DNA from: Lantana camara
Taxonomy: Eukaryota; Streptophyta; Magnoliopsida; Lamiales; Verbenaceae
Length of the DNA stretch: 64,000 nt
NCBI GenBank assembly: GCA_037501455.1
Contig: CM074857.1
Span: 126,343,501 to 126,407,500 of the forward strand
Direction: 5' to 3'
Shown here: positions 11,523 to 24,078 of the stretch, one piece after another
Numbering within the stretch: the stretch's first letter is position 1
Layout of the letters: every line of letters starts with the position of its first letter
Notes under the pieces: model-generated
Seen by the model: the letters and a program-made list of their open reading frames with translations, nothing else
What the model was told of the DNA's origin: nothing
Databases searched by the model: none
Made by a program: the position numbers and the translations under genes

Positions 11523-14454
11523 ACGAATATCTTATGTTGCCCATAACACTAGACATTCGTGACTGTAAATCTGTAATAACATATCCCGACAGGCCATTCC
11601 TCAAAGTATGTTAAGGGAAATTTTCGTAATTTTTGAGTTTGTATAATTATGCCAAATTAACCTCAGGATATGCCGGTGCAATTATTTATCCCTAAATATA
11701 TTTTTCAATATATATGTAACTCCCCGAATATCATATAACTGTTAAAAAGAATCTTTTACATTTTTCCTATGTAATTTTTTAAAAAAAATCCAACTATTCA
11801 AATGATGCCTGTTGACATTTTTAAAGCCTCAAAATATTACTGCAGAGAATGATGATCTGAAAAATTAAGGGAATATATATGATGAGATACCCAAAGGACT
11901 GCAAAGGCCATACCTTGGGTACGATCCAAAAAGTATACATTTATACATATATATGATCTTGATATATATTGATCTTATGAAACAGAAGGAATCATATGAA
12001 TTCCCACAATCTTCAGCTAGATTTTGGCAGAATATATTTATAATAAATCACACACATATATTATTAAGAATATATAATAAGATATATAAATGGATGGATC
12101 ACGACAACCCTAGCTAGAGACATATATATGCACCAGTCTATTTCGCATTTTTTCCTCTTAGCATATTATAAAGTTGATTTTGATCTATATATACACATGC
12201 ATTTGTTAATGATAATTGTATTTATCCAACTTGCCAAATGAAAGATCATTAAATATGCCATCTCGTGATAAAGTTATAATTGTCGCACTAGTCGTGTCAC
12301 TAATTATCAACAATTTATCGCAAGGCCGATTGATATAATGAGATGAGACACTTAGATTTCTTAAGTAAGATTTATGCTCAAACCCTAGATTGTGAGTGGA
12401 GTAATTAATTGAGTTAAAAATATCATCCTTATATAATTAAGGTCTCTTTGTTTTACCCCGACTTAAAAACATAATGAGTGGGAAAAAAAAAAAAAAACAA
12501 AAATTATTGATAGTTACAAACTTCCAACTTTTTTGTTTTAAGAAAAAAGGAAATTGGTCGGGAAGACCGTGGAGAGATTAATGAGGCCCCCACTTTATAT
12601 ATAGCCGAGGAAACAAAAGATACAAGTATCCAAGCCAAGCATCAAGCAACACGAACATACAAAAGTACCCGCGAAACAAATGAGGCGTACGTGAACAACC
12701 TCGTGCCTTTATAGACACTCCAGTTAATCCCATTTGAGGACAAGTTTAACCCCGACACCGCTACGACAACAAAGCTAGCAACTTAATTAAACACAGTATT
12801 ATATTGTCCTTTTTATGAAAAGCAAAATCAGGAGGTACGGTTGAGCGGAAGGAACTCATAATATATGATACACTCATTCTTACCAAATATCATATGAAAC
12901 AATTTTAAATTCCTCGATCAATCGTCCCATAATTTAAGATGTCTACAATTGAACAAAACGACCATATACTATAACCGACAGTGGATAAAAACCGTATTAC
13001 TAATTTGTTCCACTATCTGAGATGTCTATAACTCAAGAAATTAAAACGATTGATTACTGTAGTCGACGGTAGATGATGACGCCGTTGCTAATCCGGAAAG
13101 ACCCAGAGAATGCTAGCTAGGTAGGAATATCTAAACTCAGGTTCTCTGTACCTTGTTGCAAATGTATGCAAATATGAACATCACGCTATGCCGAGAACCG
13201 TCCTCGTTGATATATGATCCATATCCCTTTGTACGTACAGTTTAAACAAAAGTTGACATTCTTTCTCATCACTACACGTCCTGTCATCCACACATACAAT
13301 CTCACGTTATTTTTCTCTCATGAAATCGCATCTGCTTCCATCCACACACACACCCACACGTGTTTCTGTGTTTTTTCTACCAAGTTACGATCAAAGCATA
13401 GTGTCCCTTGGGATATTTTTAGGGCCAGTTATATACGGACACTTGCGCGTACGTCTCAGTCGAACGTTAAGCTAAAAATATGAACAAATTATAATTATCG
13501 AATGTTGGGATATTATTGTATACGTATGATCTTGATATGTGGATCGCAACCACTGAAAGAAAGCTCTTAAAAACGCAGAAAACGATAAACATATAGATTC
13601 CGATTGGGGCGTACGTGACGAAAAGCTTAAGCTTTTTTCACTATTGAGATAGCTATTTACAAAGAAAAGGTGTGAGGTTTCACTATTGTACGTATACTTT
13701 GATTGATATGAGTGAAAGATTTTATGTAATCGGTGATTCGGTGTACAATAATTTAGAATCATCGAGGGTGTTCACTTAATCGTACATGTGAATAGACTCG
13801 ATGAGATCTTTTTAATTTGTCACATCGGTTAGTACATAATATCGGAGTTTTATTCAAAAAAATCAGAGGTTTCGTTCGGATTGTAATATTTTTTTGATAT
13901 TTCATATGCATAAAAGTTCAACAATGTTTGTTTAAACTGAAATATAGTAAATCGGTTGAAGCAAGATTGATTTAAACTGAAAAATTATACGTATTTCAAT
14001 ATAGCACCGAACTGTTGAATTACATCTATCGTGTACTGAATAATTAGCATGCATCATGAATAGCATAAGCATGTGATTTAATATCCCATGAAAATTCCAT
14101 ACCCACTGCAATGGCCCCTTTACTCAAGATCGAATATTGTTTTTGGAGAAGGGAAGAAGCCTAAAAAGAAGAGGTCCCAACGGGATAAATCCAACTTCAA
14201 TTCTTTCTCCAACTCACTAGATGCCTCCATGAAAGATACACCACAAACCCTCTTTCCATCTAATATTTTATTTCTTATACAACCGACCAAGAAAACCCTA
14301 AAGTTTGGAAAAAAAAAATTTTAAATTATAAAATATTATTTACACTTGACAAAATTATTTTCATAATGTAAGTTAATTATTTTTTAGAACATAAATGATA
14401 CTATCAATGACCATTTTGTAAGTTATAAAGCTCGGATTAAGTATTGGATATTAA
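11523..14454. other. Intergenic spacer, no gene seen
   Basis: No supportable coding region. The segment 14165-14260 resembles 6940-7005, so part of this spacer is probably old duplicated upstream sequence of the glutaredoxin genes. Short frames at 13214 and 14088 show no family features. Confidence 0.55.
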
Positions 14455-14692
14455 TATGGTCTCGTGTTGTATTTGTATTCTCGTATCTATGTATTTATAT
14501 CAATACATCATATGTTATGTAAAATGAAAATTAATTAATTAGCCATATAAAAGGTATGCATGAAGATAATCATATCGTGTTGTATTTATATTCTCGTATC
14601 TATTAATCTATGTATCTATATCAATATATCATATGTTATGTAAAACGAAAATTAATTAATTAACCATGTAAAAGGTATGCATGAAGATAAAG
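14455..14692. repeat. Tandem duplication, about 118-bp unit, two copies
   Basis: Both copies run from CGTGTTGTATTT-TATTCTCG through ATCATATGTTATGTAAAA and AATTAATTAATTA to AAAGGTATGCATGAAGATAA. They end at about 14569 and 14690. The second copy has a small extra segment (TATTAATC) and a few substitutions. The repeat lies about 600 bp upstream of glutaredoxin copy 2. Confidence 0.75.
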
Positions 14693-14867
14693 CGGTTGAT
14701 GGATTATATTATGGCATAAGATTTTGACTAATCAATAAAAAAAAAATTAAATATTCTTAGGCGTCACCACTGCATGTGATAAAACAATCACCTAAATTGA
14801 CTTAGAAAAAAGTTTATATCAATAAAAATAAAGATAAGGGCATACGATATATTCTATTAATCCTCTA

Positions 14868-15062
14868 AATTCATCTCGTTGAGGGAATAAATTTATGTTC
14901 TAAAACTATTCGGCTTCATAAATGTTCGTTTGATAAATTTATGAAGCCGTACAAAGAACACATCTCAATTCATCTCGTTGAGGGAAATTTATGTTCGTTT
15001 GATAAATTCATCTCGTTGAGGGAAATTTATGAAGCCGTACAAAGAACACATCTCAATTCATC
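14868..15062. repeat. Short tandem repeats in the glutaredoxin-2 upstream region
   Basis: TTCATCTCGTTGAGGGAA occurs at about 14870, 14969 and 15005, and ATGAAGCCGTACAAAGAACA at 14940 and 15028. These form a partly duplicated block of about 88 bp directly above the promoter. A related CTCGTTGAGGGAATAAATTT also appears downstream of the gene at about 15987. A reading frame crossing this block (14941-15270) is made of the repeat plus leader and is not considered a gene. Confidence 0.7.
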
Positions 15063-15108
15063 TCCGTATGCAGAGATTCGCCATCGCGATTCCTCCATGA
15101 ATTTCCCC

Positions 15109-15118
15109 TATATAAATA
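15109..15118 (+). promoter_or_regulatory. TATA box of glutaredoxin gene 2
   Basis: TATATAAATA lies about 160 bp before the ATG, in the same relative place as the TATA box of copy 1, and a CA-rich leader follows. The CCGTATGCAGAGATTCG motif at about 15064 is shared with copy 1. Confidence 0.65.
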
Positions 15119-15276
15119 CATGCCCACACTCCCCATTCTCCTCACCACAATCCCTCAAGGCATTAAGCATATACTACACTACACAAACACTTCATACTTT
15201 CCACCAAAAACCCTTCAACGTCTCCCTTCCATCACACGTTCTTGATCAATCCCACGCACCAAAACCCTAATTCCCA

Positions 15277-15591
15277 ATGGATAAGTTGAACAAGTTGGTG
15301 TCCGAGAAACCGATCGTGATCTTCAGCCAAACCCAATGCTGCATGAGCCACACGATCAAGTCCCTCTTCTACGATTTTGGGGTGAACCCCACGGTTTACG
15401 AGCTTGATGAGCTCTCATGGGGCCAGGAGATCGAGCAGACCCTCTCCACAACATTCGGTTGTAACCCTAATACCTTGCCGGCAGTGTTCATTGGCGGGGA
15501 GTTTGTCGGAGGAGCGAATGAGATCATGAGCCTCCATCTCAAGAGGGCCTTAAAGCCCATGCTCCAAAGAGCCGGGGCTCTATGGCTCTAA
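15277..15591 (+). CDS. CC-type (ROXY-class) monothiol glutaredoxin, copy 2
   Basis: An intact, intronless frame of 104 aa, a close paralogue of the gene at 8043. It has Cys-Cys-Met-Ser at residues 21-24, a TLP cis-proline segment, the GGEFVGGAN glutathione-binding region and a C-terminal ALWL. It differs from copy 1 by two inserted residues around the CNPNTLP segment and by substitutions such as Ser-Trp-Gly in place of Ser-Arg-Gly after the DEL motif. The role is inferred to be as for copy 1: a redox adaptor for TGA bZIP factors in nucleus and cytosol. Its last codons and 3' flank are duplicated at 45.06 kb, where the copy is dead. Confidence 0.95.
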   Translation: MDKLNKLVSEKPIVIFSQTQCCMSHTIKSLFYDFGVNPTVYELDELSWGQEIEQTLSTTFGCNPNTLPAVFIGGEFVGGANEIMSLHLKRALKPMLQRAGALWL

Positions 15592-15799
15592 ATATATTAT
15601 ATAATAGCTCGTGTGAGTGTCGGATACGTATATCCGCTTGTCGGTGTAATGCAATTTTGTTTGCATATATATATTTATATATCTATATGAGTGGGATAAT
15701 GTATTAGAGTTGTAGGGAGGGAAATCTGATGAGCCTATGTCTTATATAGGTAGTCCAGGTCTAATTTCCTAAGTGTCCTAGCTAGTTAATAAATAACAT

Positions 15800-17225
15800 G
15801 TAAGTACTGCAATATCCTTTTTTAGTGATTTTGCAGTCTTTATAAATGATATATATGTATGGTTTTGACTAATAAATTAACTTTGTCTATTTATGTAGTA
15901 CTCTCTGCATGCATGAATTTCTGTTAAAACATATCATTGGAAACAATATCGTTCGTTTTGCAACTTCTTTGGATAGTAAGTACTAATCTCGTTGAGGGAA
16001 TAAATTTGGTCGTCGAAACAGATTCAAACTATTCGGAGTTTTCGTTCAAAAACTATCATTTACATTGAAAATGCACGTCAACAGTAACTAATTAGTATTT
16101 TTAATCTACAAGAGCACATCCCTCATAAAAACTACTCTTTTTTTGTGAAACTTTCTAGTTTGACTCGATATATATCCCAAAAACAGCCCGATCGACCAAG
16201 TCGATCGGGATGTGGCAATACTATATATACTCTTGAGCAACTCATTGTCACCATTAATATGTCCACCCCTAATGCTACAAATTTACACTCATCAATCTTA
16301 TTTTGAAATCGAGTTTATCGAGCATAGACTAGTAATTATATGGATAGTATACGCAGTCAAAGCAGACGAGTGACCAATCGAAATAACCAATACATACGAT
16401 CACGATTGATCCTACCACACACTTTCACGAGTACAAACATAACGATAACAAAACATCTTATTTCATCCATCCAACACACTATCGATACAGCATTTGACAC
16501 GACACACGATACTGGAACAAGTTATTTTCAAACACTTCCATGCAACATAGGATTGATCAAATTTGACCAAATTAACTTCCAACTACAACAGTACAAAGCA
16601 TACAACAAGATTGGTAAATTCCACATCACATTCACACGAATGAACAAAACAAGGTAATTGATCTGAGGTGAAGTTGAGAAGGCCCAATAGAAGCTTGTCA
16701 TTTGCAAGACTGGGCCCAATTACCAATGAAACCTTTACAAGTTGAGTCCCTATCAATGGGCCCAGCCCAATAATAATTTGGACTTTTCTCGTGGACTGAT
16801 GTTGACACGTGCAACCTAAAACATAAAAATATATTTTAAATAGGCCTAATTACAATTTCCAAGACATTAATGGGCCCACTGGGGCCCAATAAATTTCCCT
16901 CGCATTTAATGCCTCGACTCTCTCACTTGGGGCCTTTGTCAACAGCAACGGTCGCATCTCTCCCTCCGGTTTCTTCCGTCAAGTTCTCTCCAGTTTCACT
17001 ACTTTCTTTTGCAACTATATGAACTATGTAATAATACCATTCTTCCATTCAAAAAACAAAAATGCCATTCTTGAATAAGGTATGTCTATTTAATGATTTT
17101 GATCTTTTTACCAAAAAAAAAAAAAAAAAAAAAATTTCATGATTTTGATCTTCACGAAATTATGTTATTGATAACTCGAATACTTGCAAAAAATCATATT
17201 TATTGATAAAAATATTAAATAAAAA
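15800..17225 (+). repeat. Source-like copy of a block duplicated at 44.7-51.9 kb
   Basis: From just after glutaredoxin copy 2 to about 17225 the sequence matches, in the same order and orientation, pieces of 44700-51860. Landmarks are TTTGCAGTCTTTATAAAT (15828), ATATGTCCACCCCTAATG (16258), CATGCAACATAGGATTG (16539), GAGAAGGCCCAATAGAA (16675), TTTGTCAACAGCAACGGTCG (16935) and CTCTCCAGTTTCA (16986). A short part (16651-16800) is also present at 29660. A 105-codon frame at 16340 lies in this block; its duplicate does not keep the frame, so I do not call a gene. Confidence 0.8.
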
Positions 17226-18160
17226 ACGAAATAAAATTTTATACACAACCCACTGTGAATTATTATACAGACTATGAGGGAAAAAAAAATATATAAATGG
17301 TAACATTCAGATTCTTTTAATTCAACTGAAGATTAAATATACATATGAACTTCGACCGTACTCACACATAAATTTGCCTAAATTAAAATCGTGACACATT
17401 GCATTAAAATTTAGAAATCAAAATATTTAATTAATTATCTAGCTAGAATTGCAAATAATAAATATCCTTATAAGTATTTTCCAATCAACCCCTTTTCCTC
17501 TTCTTCTTCTCATAACTTAGACTTCTCTATTTACCCTAAGGTCTCTTTTACATAGAAGAAGTCCAACTTTGGCTTGGTCCTTTATGACCCCTTGCCCGTG
17601 TAGAGTCCTAATTTTTGGAATTACTCTTTACGTGATGGGACTCTTAGAGAGGTAAGTGAGTTCTCGAACTGAATGTCTCTTTATTGTCTGTGAGCTAGTC
17701 ACGTGTCTTTAGGGTAGGACCCTATCAATAATATCATTAATATAGATCGTAATGACTATTATTTTATCTAATTTTACTAAAATATTTAGCAAATAAATGA
17801 CACATGTTAATTGACACATTTAAATTGCAATAACAAATTAAGTAAACCTATATCAATTGATCTAATTTGAAAATTTAGCAATTACACAGAGGCAAGAAAA
17901 AGCATTAGAAATGCACCAAACTGTACAGTTAGTAACCTGAGGAGACGTCATGCTCCTACGTAAAACTCATGTGATACACGTCACACAAACAGACAGCCTG
18001 CTAACGTGCGCACCTGGCTGTCTCTCTGGCATTCACAAGTAATTACTGCAGCTCACAGATATACCATTACCAATACTTACAGTTTTCCCGTATCTACGCA
18101 ATGCCGATACGACGCCGTACTGCGCGTGGTCATGTGAACTCTGTCTGATAGGATAGAGAG
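17226..18160. other. Spacer and promoter region of the kelch gene
   Basis: No gene is visible up to about 17900. Around 17940-18160 the base composition rises (CG-containing, CACGTG-like and ACGT motifs such as CATGTGAACT and ACACGTCACA), consistent with the promoter of the gene that follows. The transcript probably begins near 18150-18180, but I cannot fix the start. Confidence 0.4.
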
Positions 18161-18448
18161 GAAGCGCAAAAATCCGAGCTTTGCCTGCTTTCTTGTCGTT
18201 GCGTTTAAGCCCTAGCTCAGTTTCAGATAGTTTTCTCTGTTTCTGAGGTGGGTGTTTTGACTGTTTGTGTGTGTGGAAGCTCGGGTTTGATACATTTTGT
18301 TGTATGTATAGGTCTGCTAGTTCGGGGTGCTGGATGTGTGTTTACTGTGGTTTTGTCTAGTGTGAGTTGGGGAAATGATGTGGTTTGTGTTTTGAAGGTT
18401 TGATCGTTGCTGGTTTTAGCCTGTGAAGAGTTGGGGTTTGGGGAAAAG

Positions 18449-21400
18449 ATGTTTGGGTTTTCGAGGAGAAGAATGAAGCTTGGAAGGTAATGGGTGCATT
18501 TGTTTTTGAGGTGTGTGGGTGTAGTGTAGTAGTTTGGATTTTAAGTCTTTTGAGGCTTTTGTGCATAAAGAATGAGGTGAAAATGGTGGGTGCCTTTGGG
18601 TGGTATTGTTATTGTGTAATTTTTGGGGATTCGGAGTATATGATTTGATGATTTGGGTTAGTTGTTTCTACTTTTTGGTATTCAAGCTGTAGTGATTGTT
18701 GTTGTCCCTTGAATCCCTTTTTACTTTTCCTTCTTGGTTCTTCCTTTTGCTTTGCTTTCTCCAGCTTTTTCTGTGAATGAAAATATGGCAGAAACTATTG
18801 TTTTTGAGAATGTCTGGAAAAATGCTGAGATAATATGCTTCAAGTTGAAGCGTATGTCCCTAAAATTTTGTATTTTATTTGGTATGTATTTGTTGCTTGT
18901 AAAGTTATCATTCTTACTATTCGCAGTTTCACAAGCTTTTTACGAGACAAAGATAGCATTTTTCTTGCATTGGTTTTCTTATAGCTTACTCTGTTTTGGC
19001 CAGATTAAAAGTCCAACTCTCCGATACAGCTCAGGGAACTAGAAGCCCGATAAGGCACCCTAAAAGATTTAGCAATACCAATGTAAGGATTCAATTTGTT
19101 TATTGATTTGTGCGAATGCGGATTCAAGTGAATTCCATGCGGAAGTTCCGTAAAAGTCACTGGTAATTGAGGTCATATCTCTTGCAGGGGGAAGGTGTTG
19201 CAGCAGCATCAAGCAATGAAGCTGATGAACTCAATTGTCAATCTTCGTCTAATGCACCTGAGCTTAACAACTGCACTTCAGGCAGCTCTGAAAATTGGAT
19301 GGTGCTTTCAATCAGTGGAGAGAAACCTACACCTCGCTTCAATGTAAGAATACTTTGATCCTACCTTTTCTTGATGTAACTTGAAATTGAAAAGCTGCGG
19401 TAGATGTCTTTCTTTCTGTTTTTAGATCATGTAATTAAGAACTTTGAATTATACATGAATAGCATGCGGCAGCAGTCATAGGGAACAAGATGGTGGTAGT
19501 TGGCGGTGAATCTGCTAACGGGTTGCTGGAAGATGTCCAGGTATCATTATCATCACCTCCCTCTCTTTCTCTCTCTCATTTGTTTTTTCGTCTAATTTAC
19601 ATTTACTTTAAGTAGAAATGTGTAGCTTTCCCATGACCATCATGATGTAACGTTGAAAAAAGGACAGTTTTATGTTGCATCTCTTTTTGGTCTATATTTT
19701 CTGAAGCACAGATTTTTATTATGAATTAGAATTTGTTTTTTTAATTCCTGTAGTGTATTTTCAGGTGCTGAGTTTTGATAGATTCTCCTGGACTACAGCT
19801 TCATCAAAGCTTTACCTTTCACCAACCAGTCTTCCGCTTAAAATTCCAGCATGCAAAGGTCACACTTTGGTATAGCAACATTCCTAGCAGCAGCATTACT
19901 TTAACCATCTGTATCCTTTTCAGTTTCTCGTTGCTGCATGAAGTGAACCCATATATATTGCGTTAGATAATGTGAAATTAGTTGTTTATTGTGAAGTTGA
20001 GCTCTGAAAATGTATACGTCTTCATTGCTGTTTTCAGTTGAGCTAGTATTTATATAAATACATAACTTAAATAGAATTGTATGACTTGACGAACCTTTTA
20101 CATTTCTGTCTCTATGCTTTTCTAGGTCCCTTGGGGAAACAAGGTGCTTCTTATTGGTGGGAAAACTGAACCTGTGAGTGACAGAGTCTCAGGTTGTCCT
20201 TTTTCTTGTCTGCAATGTCTATTACTGCAATCTGCACTCTATCAAATAAACATGATCTCCAGCAACGCTTATACGGTTACCCTGATTTCCTGCATGCAGT
20301 CTGGGCATTCGACTTGGAAGCAGAACGTTGGTCACTTATTGAAGCAAAGGGAGACGTTCCGGTAATTTTCCTTCATAGTAACAGTATTAATGTCTGCAAC
20401 TCTTTCTTGAAGCATATTGTTGTCCTTGTACTATCAATATGTTCCTGAAAATAGCTTGAACGAAAAAATATCCTGACACATGATCTTTTTTCGTGCAAAA
20501 GTTTCAGTGCCATGCTTCCTGCTAACAGATAAACTAAGTTGCAAGTCTGTAATTTTTGTTTGTTGAGATAAGAAATATATAGGATTGCATGCTATTCACC
20601 ATTTTTCCTTGGAATTTCTTATTTATATATAATCATCTGATAAAATGATATAACATTTTAATGAGTTTTACATATCCTTTTGTTTATTTCACAAACTTTT
20701 TTGATGAACTATGGTTATCAATGAAAGTTACTTATAAATACATGGTGCTAACTAAATCTAATACAAACTGCAGGTTGCCCGTAGTGGTCATACAGTAGTT
20801 AGAGCAAACTCTGTTCTAATCTTATTTGGAGGTGAAGATACTAAAAGGAGGAAACTGAACGATCTGCATATGTTTGATCTTAAATCTCTAACCTGGCTTC
20901 CTCTTCATTGCACGTAAGCCAAGTATATATAGTCTAAGCTTTCTTCTCCCACTGGCCAACAGTTATTTCCTTGGTGCTACTTCTATGTTCCACCTGATTC
21001 TGTACATTCTTGAAAAAGTTTATCCCTTGATCCAGATATTTCAGTAGAGTTTTCTCATTTTCAGGGGACCAAGACCATCTGCGAGATCAAACCATGTCGC
21101 TGCTCTTTATAATGACAAAACACTTTTTGTTTTTGGTGGGGCATCAAAATCTCGGACTCTGAATGACTTGTATTCACTTGACTTTGAAGCGGTTTGTCAA
21201 TGCTCTTCTCAATTGATTTATCACACATTTTGTCAACACCAGAACTCTGCAATCATTTAATCCATGCCAATTGTTTCCTTCAGATGGTATGGTCTAGAAT
21301 TAAAATACGAGGTTTTCATCCATCACCTAGAGCTGGTTGTTGTGGAGCACTTTGTGGAACAAAATGGTATATTACGGGTGGTGGTAGCAGAAAAAAACGT

Positions 21401-23593
21401 ATGTTGCCCCATTTTATTTCTTGCCACCTATTCTTGGTCTTTTATTCCACTGTCATCTAAGAATTCTGATGATGTATCTGTTTGGTTGGATGATTGGATC
21501 AAGCTAATAATGAATTCAAAAACTTTAATTCCTGTTCATGTTATGTGGTTAAATTTTTTTTAATGTTCAAGTGAATTGTGAGTTTTGAACTGAAAATTTG
21601 TGTCCTTCGAAGTTTCTTTGCACTTACTCCAGCAATCCTTGTTTTCCAGGACCTGCTGAGACTTTAATTTTTGATGTTGTGAAGTTTGAATGGTCAATTG
21701 CTGTTGCTTCACTGCCATCTTCCATCACTACCAACAAGGTTTGACTTATTTTTTACTATGCTTTCAAAATAACATATTGGTTGTTGATCAATTAAGAATT
21801 TGTATGTACTTCTGTAATAATTCCATTGATGTTCTCGATTGTATATTATTGAATTGGTGCATTTTTCATTTTCATTAGTGTACCCTTCATTAAACCAGGT
21901 TGCAGAACTTGCATCCATTAAGTTGTCTGTTTTTATACTTCATTTTCCTGTTTTTAGTTAATGGAGTTGTGAACCATTTGGCTGCAGGGTTTTAGTCTAG
22001 TTCTCGTGCAGCATAAGGAAAGGGATTTCCTTGTTGCATTTGGTGGTACCAAGAAAGATCCATCAAACCAGGTACTAAAAGTCGAGTTCATTTGCTTTTT
22101 TAGTGTTCAAATTAGCTTTTCGCATAGGGCAAGATTTTTTACTATTATTTTCAATAGGTTGAGGTGCTTATCATGGAAAAAGTTGAATCATCAATGATCA
22201 GAAGATCGACTTTGAGTAAAGTTGCTGGAACCTTGCTGTCGGAGAATAGCTCATCAACCCAAGGCTTGTCCGCTCAACCTAGCAATGCTTCTCTTAGTGG
22301 TCACTTTGATTCTGTTTCAAGACTTAATTTAGCATCTGCTCTTGAACAACATGGATCTGGTAGAAAATCGTTGTCGGAGTCTTTACTTGGTGATCCAAAC
22401 TCTGCTCCTGGTAATGTCTCCCTCCGCAAACAATTTTATAATGAGGAAGAAAATGCCCATGCCACCACAACAAGGAGCTCAGAAGACAAACATTCTTACC
22501 GGGTAAATTTACAGCAGTCTCCTTGTGATTGGCACAGTTGAAATGCTTAATTTTCGTGCAGTTTAAAAAAAAAAAAAAAAAACTATTTTACATGCCAATC
22601 AAGAATTTGTGTTAATATTTTGACACTTTCAACTTGGTAAAAAATTTCATGATATGATCTCATTTTTAGACAATGGAGCAAAACACGAAGCAAGTAGATA
22701 GAAACTCAGAAGAAGCGTCTGCTGTAGCCGAAACTGTTAAACAAGGAAGTGGAAGTTCGCCGTTAGAAAGTGAAGACCTCATATTTCAAGAAACCGATGG
22801 TAAATCAAGAATAGCAGCTCCTTCAGGTACCTCATATCATATACACGAAGCAAAATTAGCTACTCTTTCTAGAAAGAACAGCATTCTTGAAGGGCAGTTA
22901 GCAGCTGCAGTATCCGCTCGTGAGGCAGCAGAAAAAAATTTGTCAACTTCTATCAAAAGTAGACAGGAAATGGAGAGAAAATTGGGAGAGACAATAAAGG
23001 AAATGGAGTTGCTTAAGGAGAGATTGGCCAGTGTTGAATTGGCACAGGAAGAGGCCAACAGTCTATCCAATATTGTCCACTCTGACAACGTGAGACTGGA
23101 GCATGATGTGGCGTTCCTTAAAGCTGTTCTGGATGATACTCAAAAGGTATTGTTCTTGTACCTCCTTTAGAATTGTAATGATTGATCAATTTCACATCTT
23201 AAAGTTAATTACGAAATGGCATTTGGTTCGATTTTGTCTGCTGCAGGAACTTCATTCAACTAGAGGTGTCCTTGCTGGAGAGCGCGCACGAGCTTACCAT
23301 CTGCAGGTATACATAAAATGATGTGAATATATCAATTAAATGAAAATCGGGGGAATATCATTTTTGGCCCTTATCTTGGCCATGTTCGGTTTTAGTCCAC
23401 ATTGTGCCAATATCAAACCAAAAAATGAGATTTTTCTGAAAACTTTCTTCCTTCTTTCTTTGTTAATCAACTTTGTCTAATCCCATTGTCATCGGTATGG
23501 AACGAATTGTAGGTTGAAGTTTCCCTTCTGAAACAAAGATTACAGTCCTTGGAGACTCGAGCACCAACGCCTAGGAAACCATACCACGTTTAG
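18449..23593 (+). CDS. Kelch-repeat/coiled-coil protein of the ACBP4-like family, without an ACB domain
   Basis: Sixteen exons join into 700 aa with GT-AG introns throughout: 18449-18486, 19004-19082, 19188-19343, 19463-19540, 19765-19869, 20126-20192, 20300-20361, 20774-20913, 21065-21191, 21284-21398, 21650-21738, 21988-22071, 22158-22502, 22670-23146, 23247-23306, 23513-23593. The start is set by the family N terminus MFGFSRRRMKLGR, encoded across the first, 38-base exon. Six kelch blades follow at about residues 95-390, with GG motifs in VVVGGE, LLIGGK, ILFGGE, FVFGGA, YITGGG and VAFGGT. A Ser-rich linker (about 395-550) and a Lys/Glu-rich coiled coil (about 556-690) follow. Plant relatives such as Arabidopsis At5g04420 are often labelled acyl-CoA-binding because ACBP4/5 share the kelch part; no acyl-CoA-binding domain is encoded here, so lipid binding should not be assumed. 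It is probably a cytosolic scaffold. It ends 486 bp from the convergent APC7 gene. Confidence 0.93.
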
Positions 23594-24078
23594 GACGTAA
23601 CAGAGCTTCGAACCGATCTCTACCTGAGCGTACTGTGTATGTATTTTATGTATTCCACATGTCATTTTGAACTTTTAATCCCCAGCTTCATCAGGAAATG
23701 CAAAAAGTGTATGTATTCAGTTGTAGATGGTGTATGTAAACTTAGTTCAGACCCTTTTGACATAGTTGGATGCTGATAGCAGCAGAACTCCATGATCAAT
23801 AAGCCAATGCTTCTGTGCATATTAGCATATATTTTGTTTACAAGAGGCTGTTCCTCAATCTTGAATCTTTTGGTTATTGCTTTATGGGAATTTCTTGGGA
23901 CTTTTTATTTGATTGCAATCAGTGAAAAACAATCAAAAAATGCTATACCTCTAAATAAATAATAATAATATTGACAAGAAGAGTAATGTTACATTTTTCA
24001 TCAATAAATTTGCGTTGCACAACAAAAAGGGGATATCAACATCCACTAGAGAAGGATGTTACAAACTACAAAATATGA

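Noticed and set aside
14941..15270. 109-codon frame upstream of glutaredoxin 2
   Set aside because: It is made of local tandem repeats and the leader/TATA region; no family features.
16340..16657. 105-codon frame
   Set aside because: It lies in the duplicated flank, and the copy at about 50240-50510 does not keep the frame.
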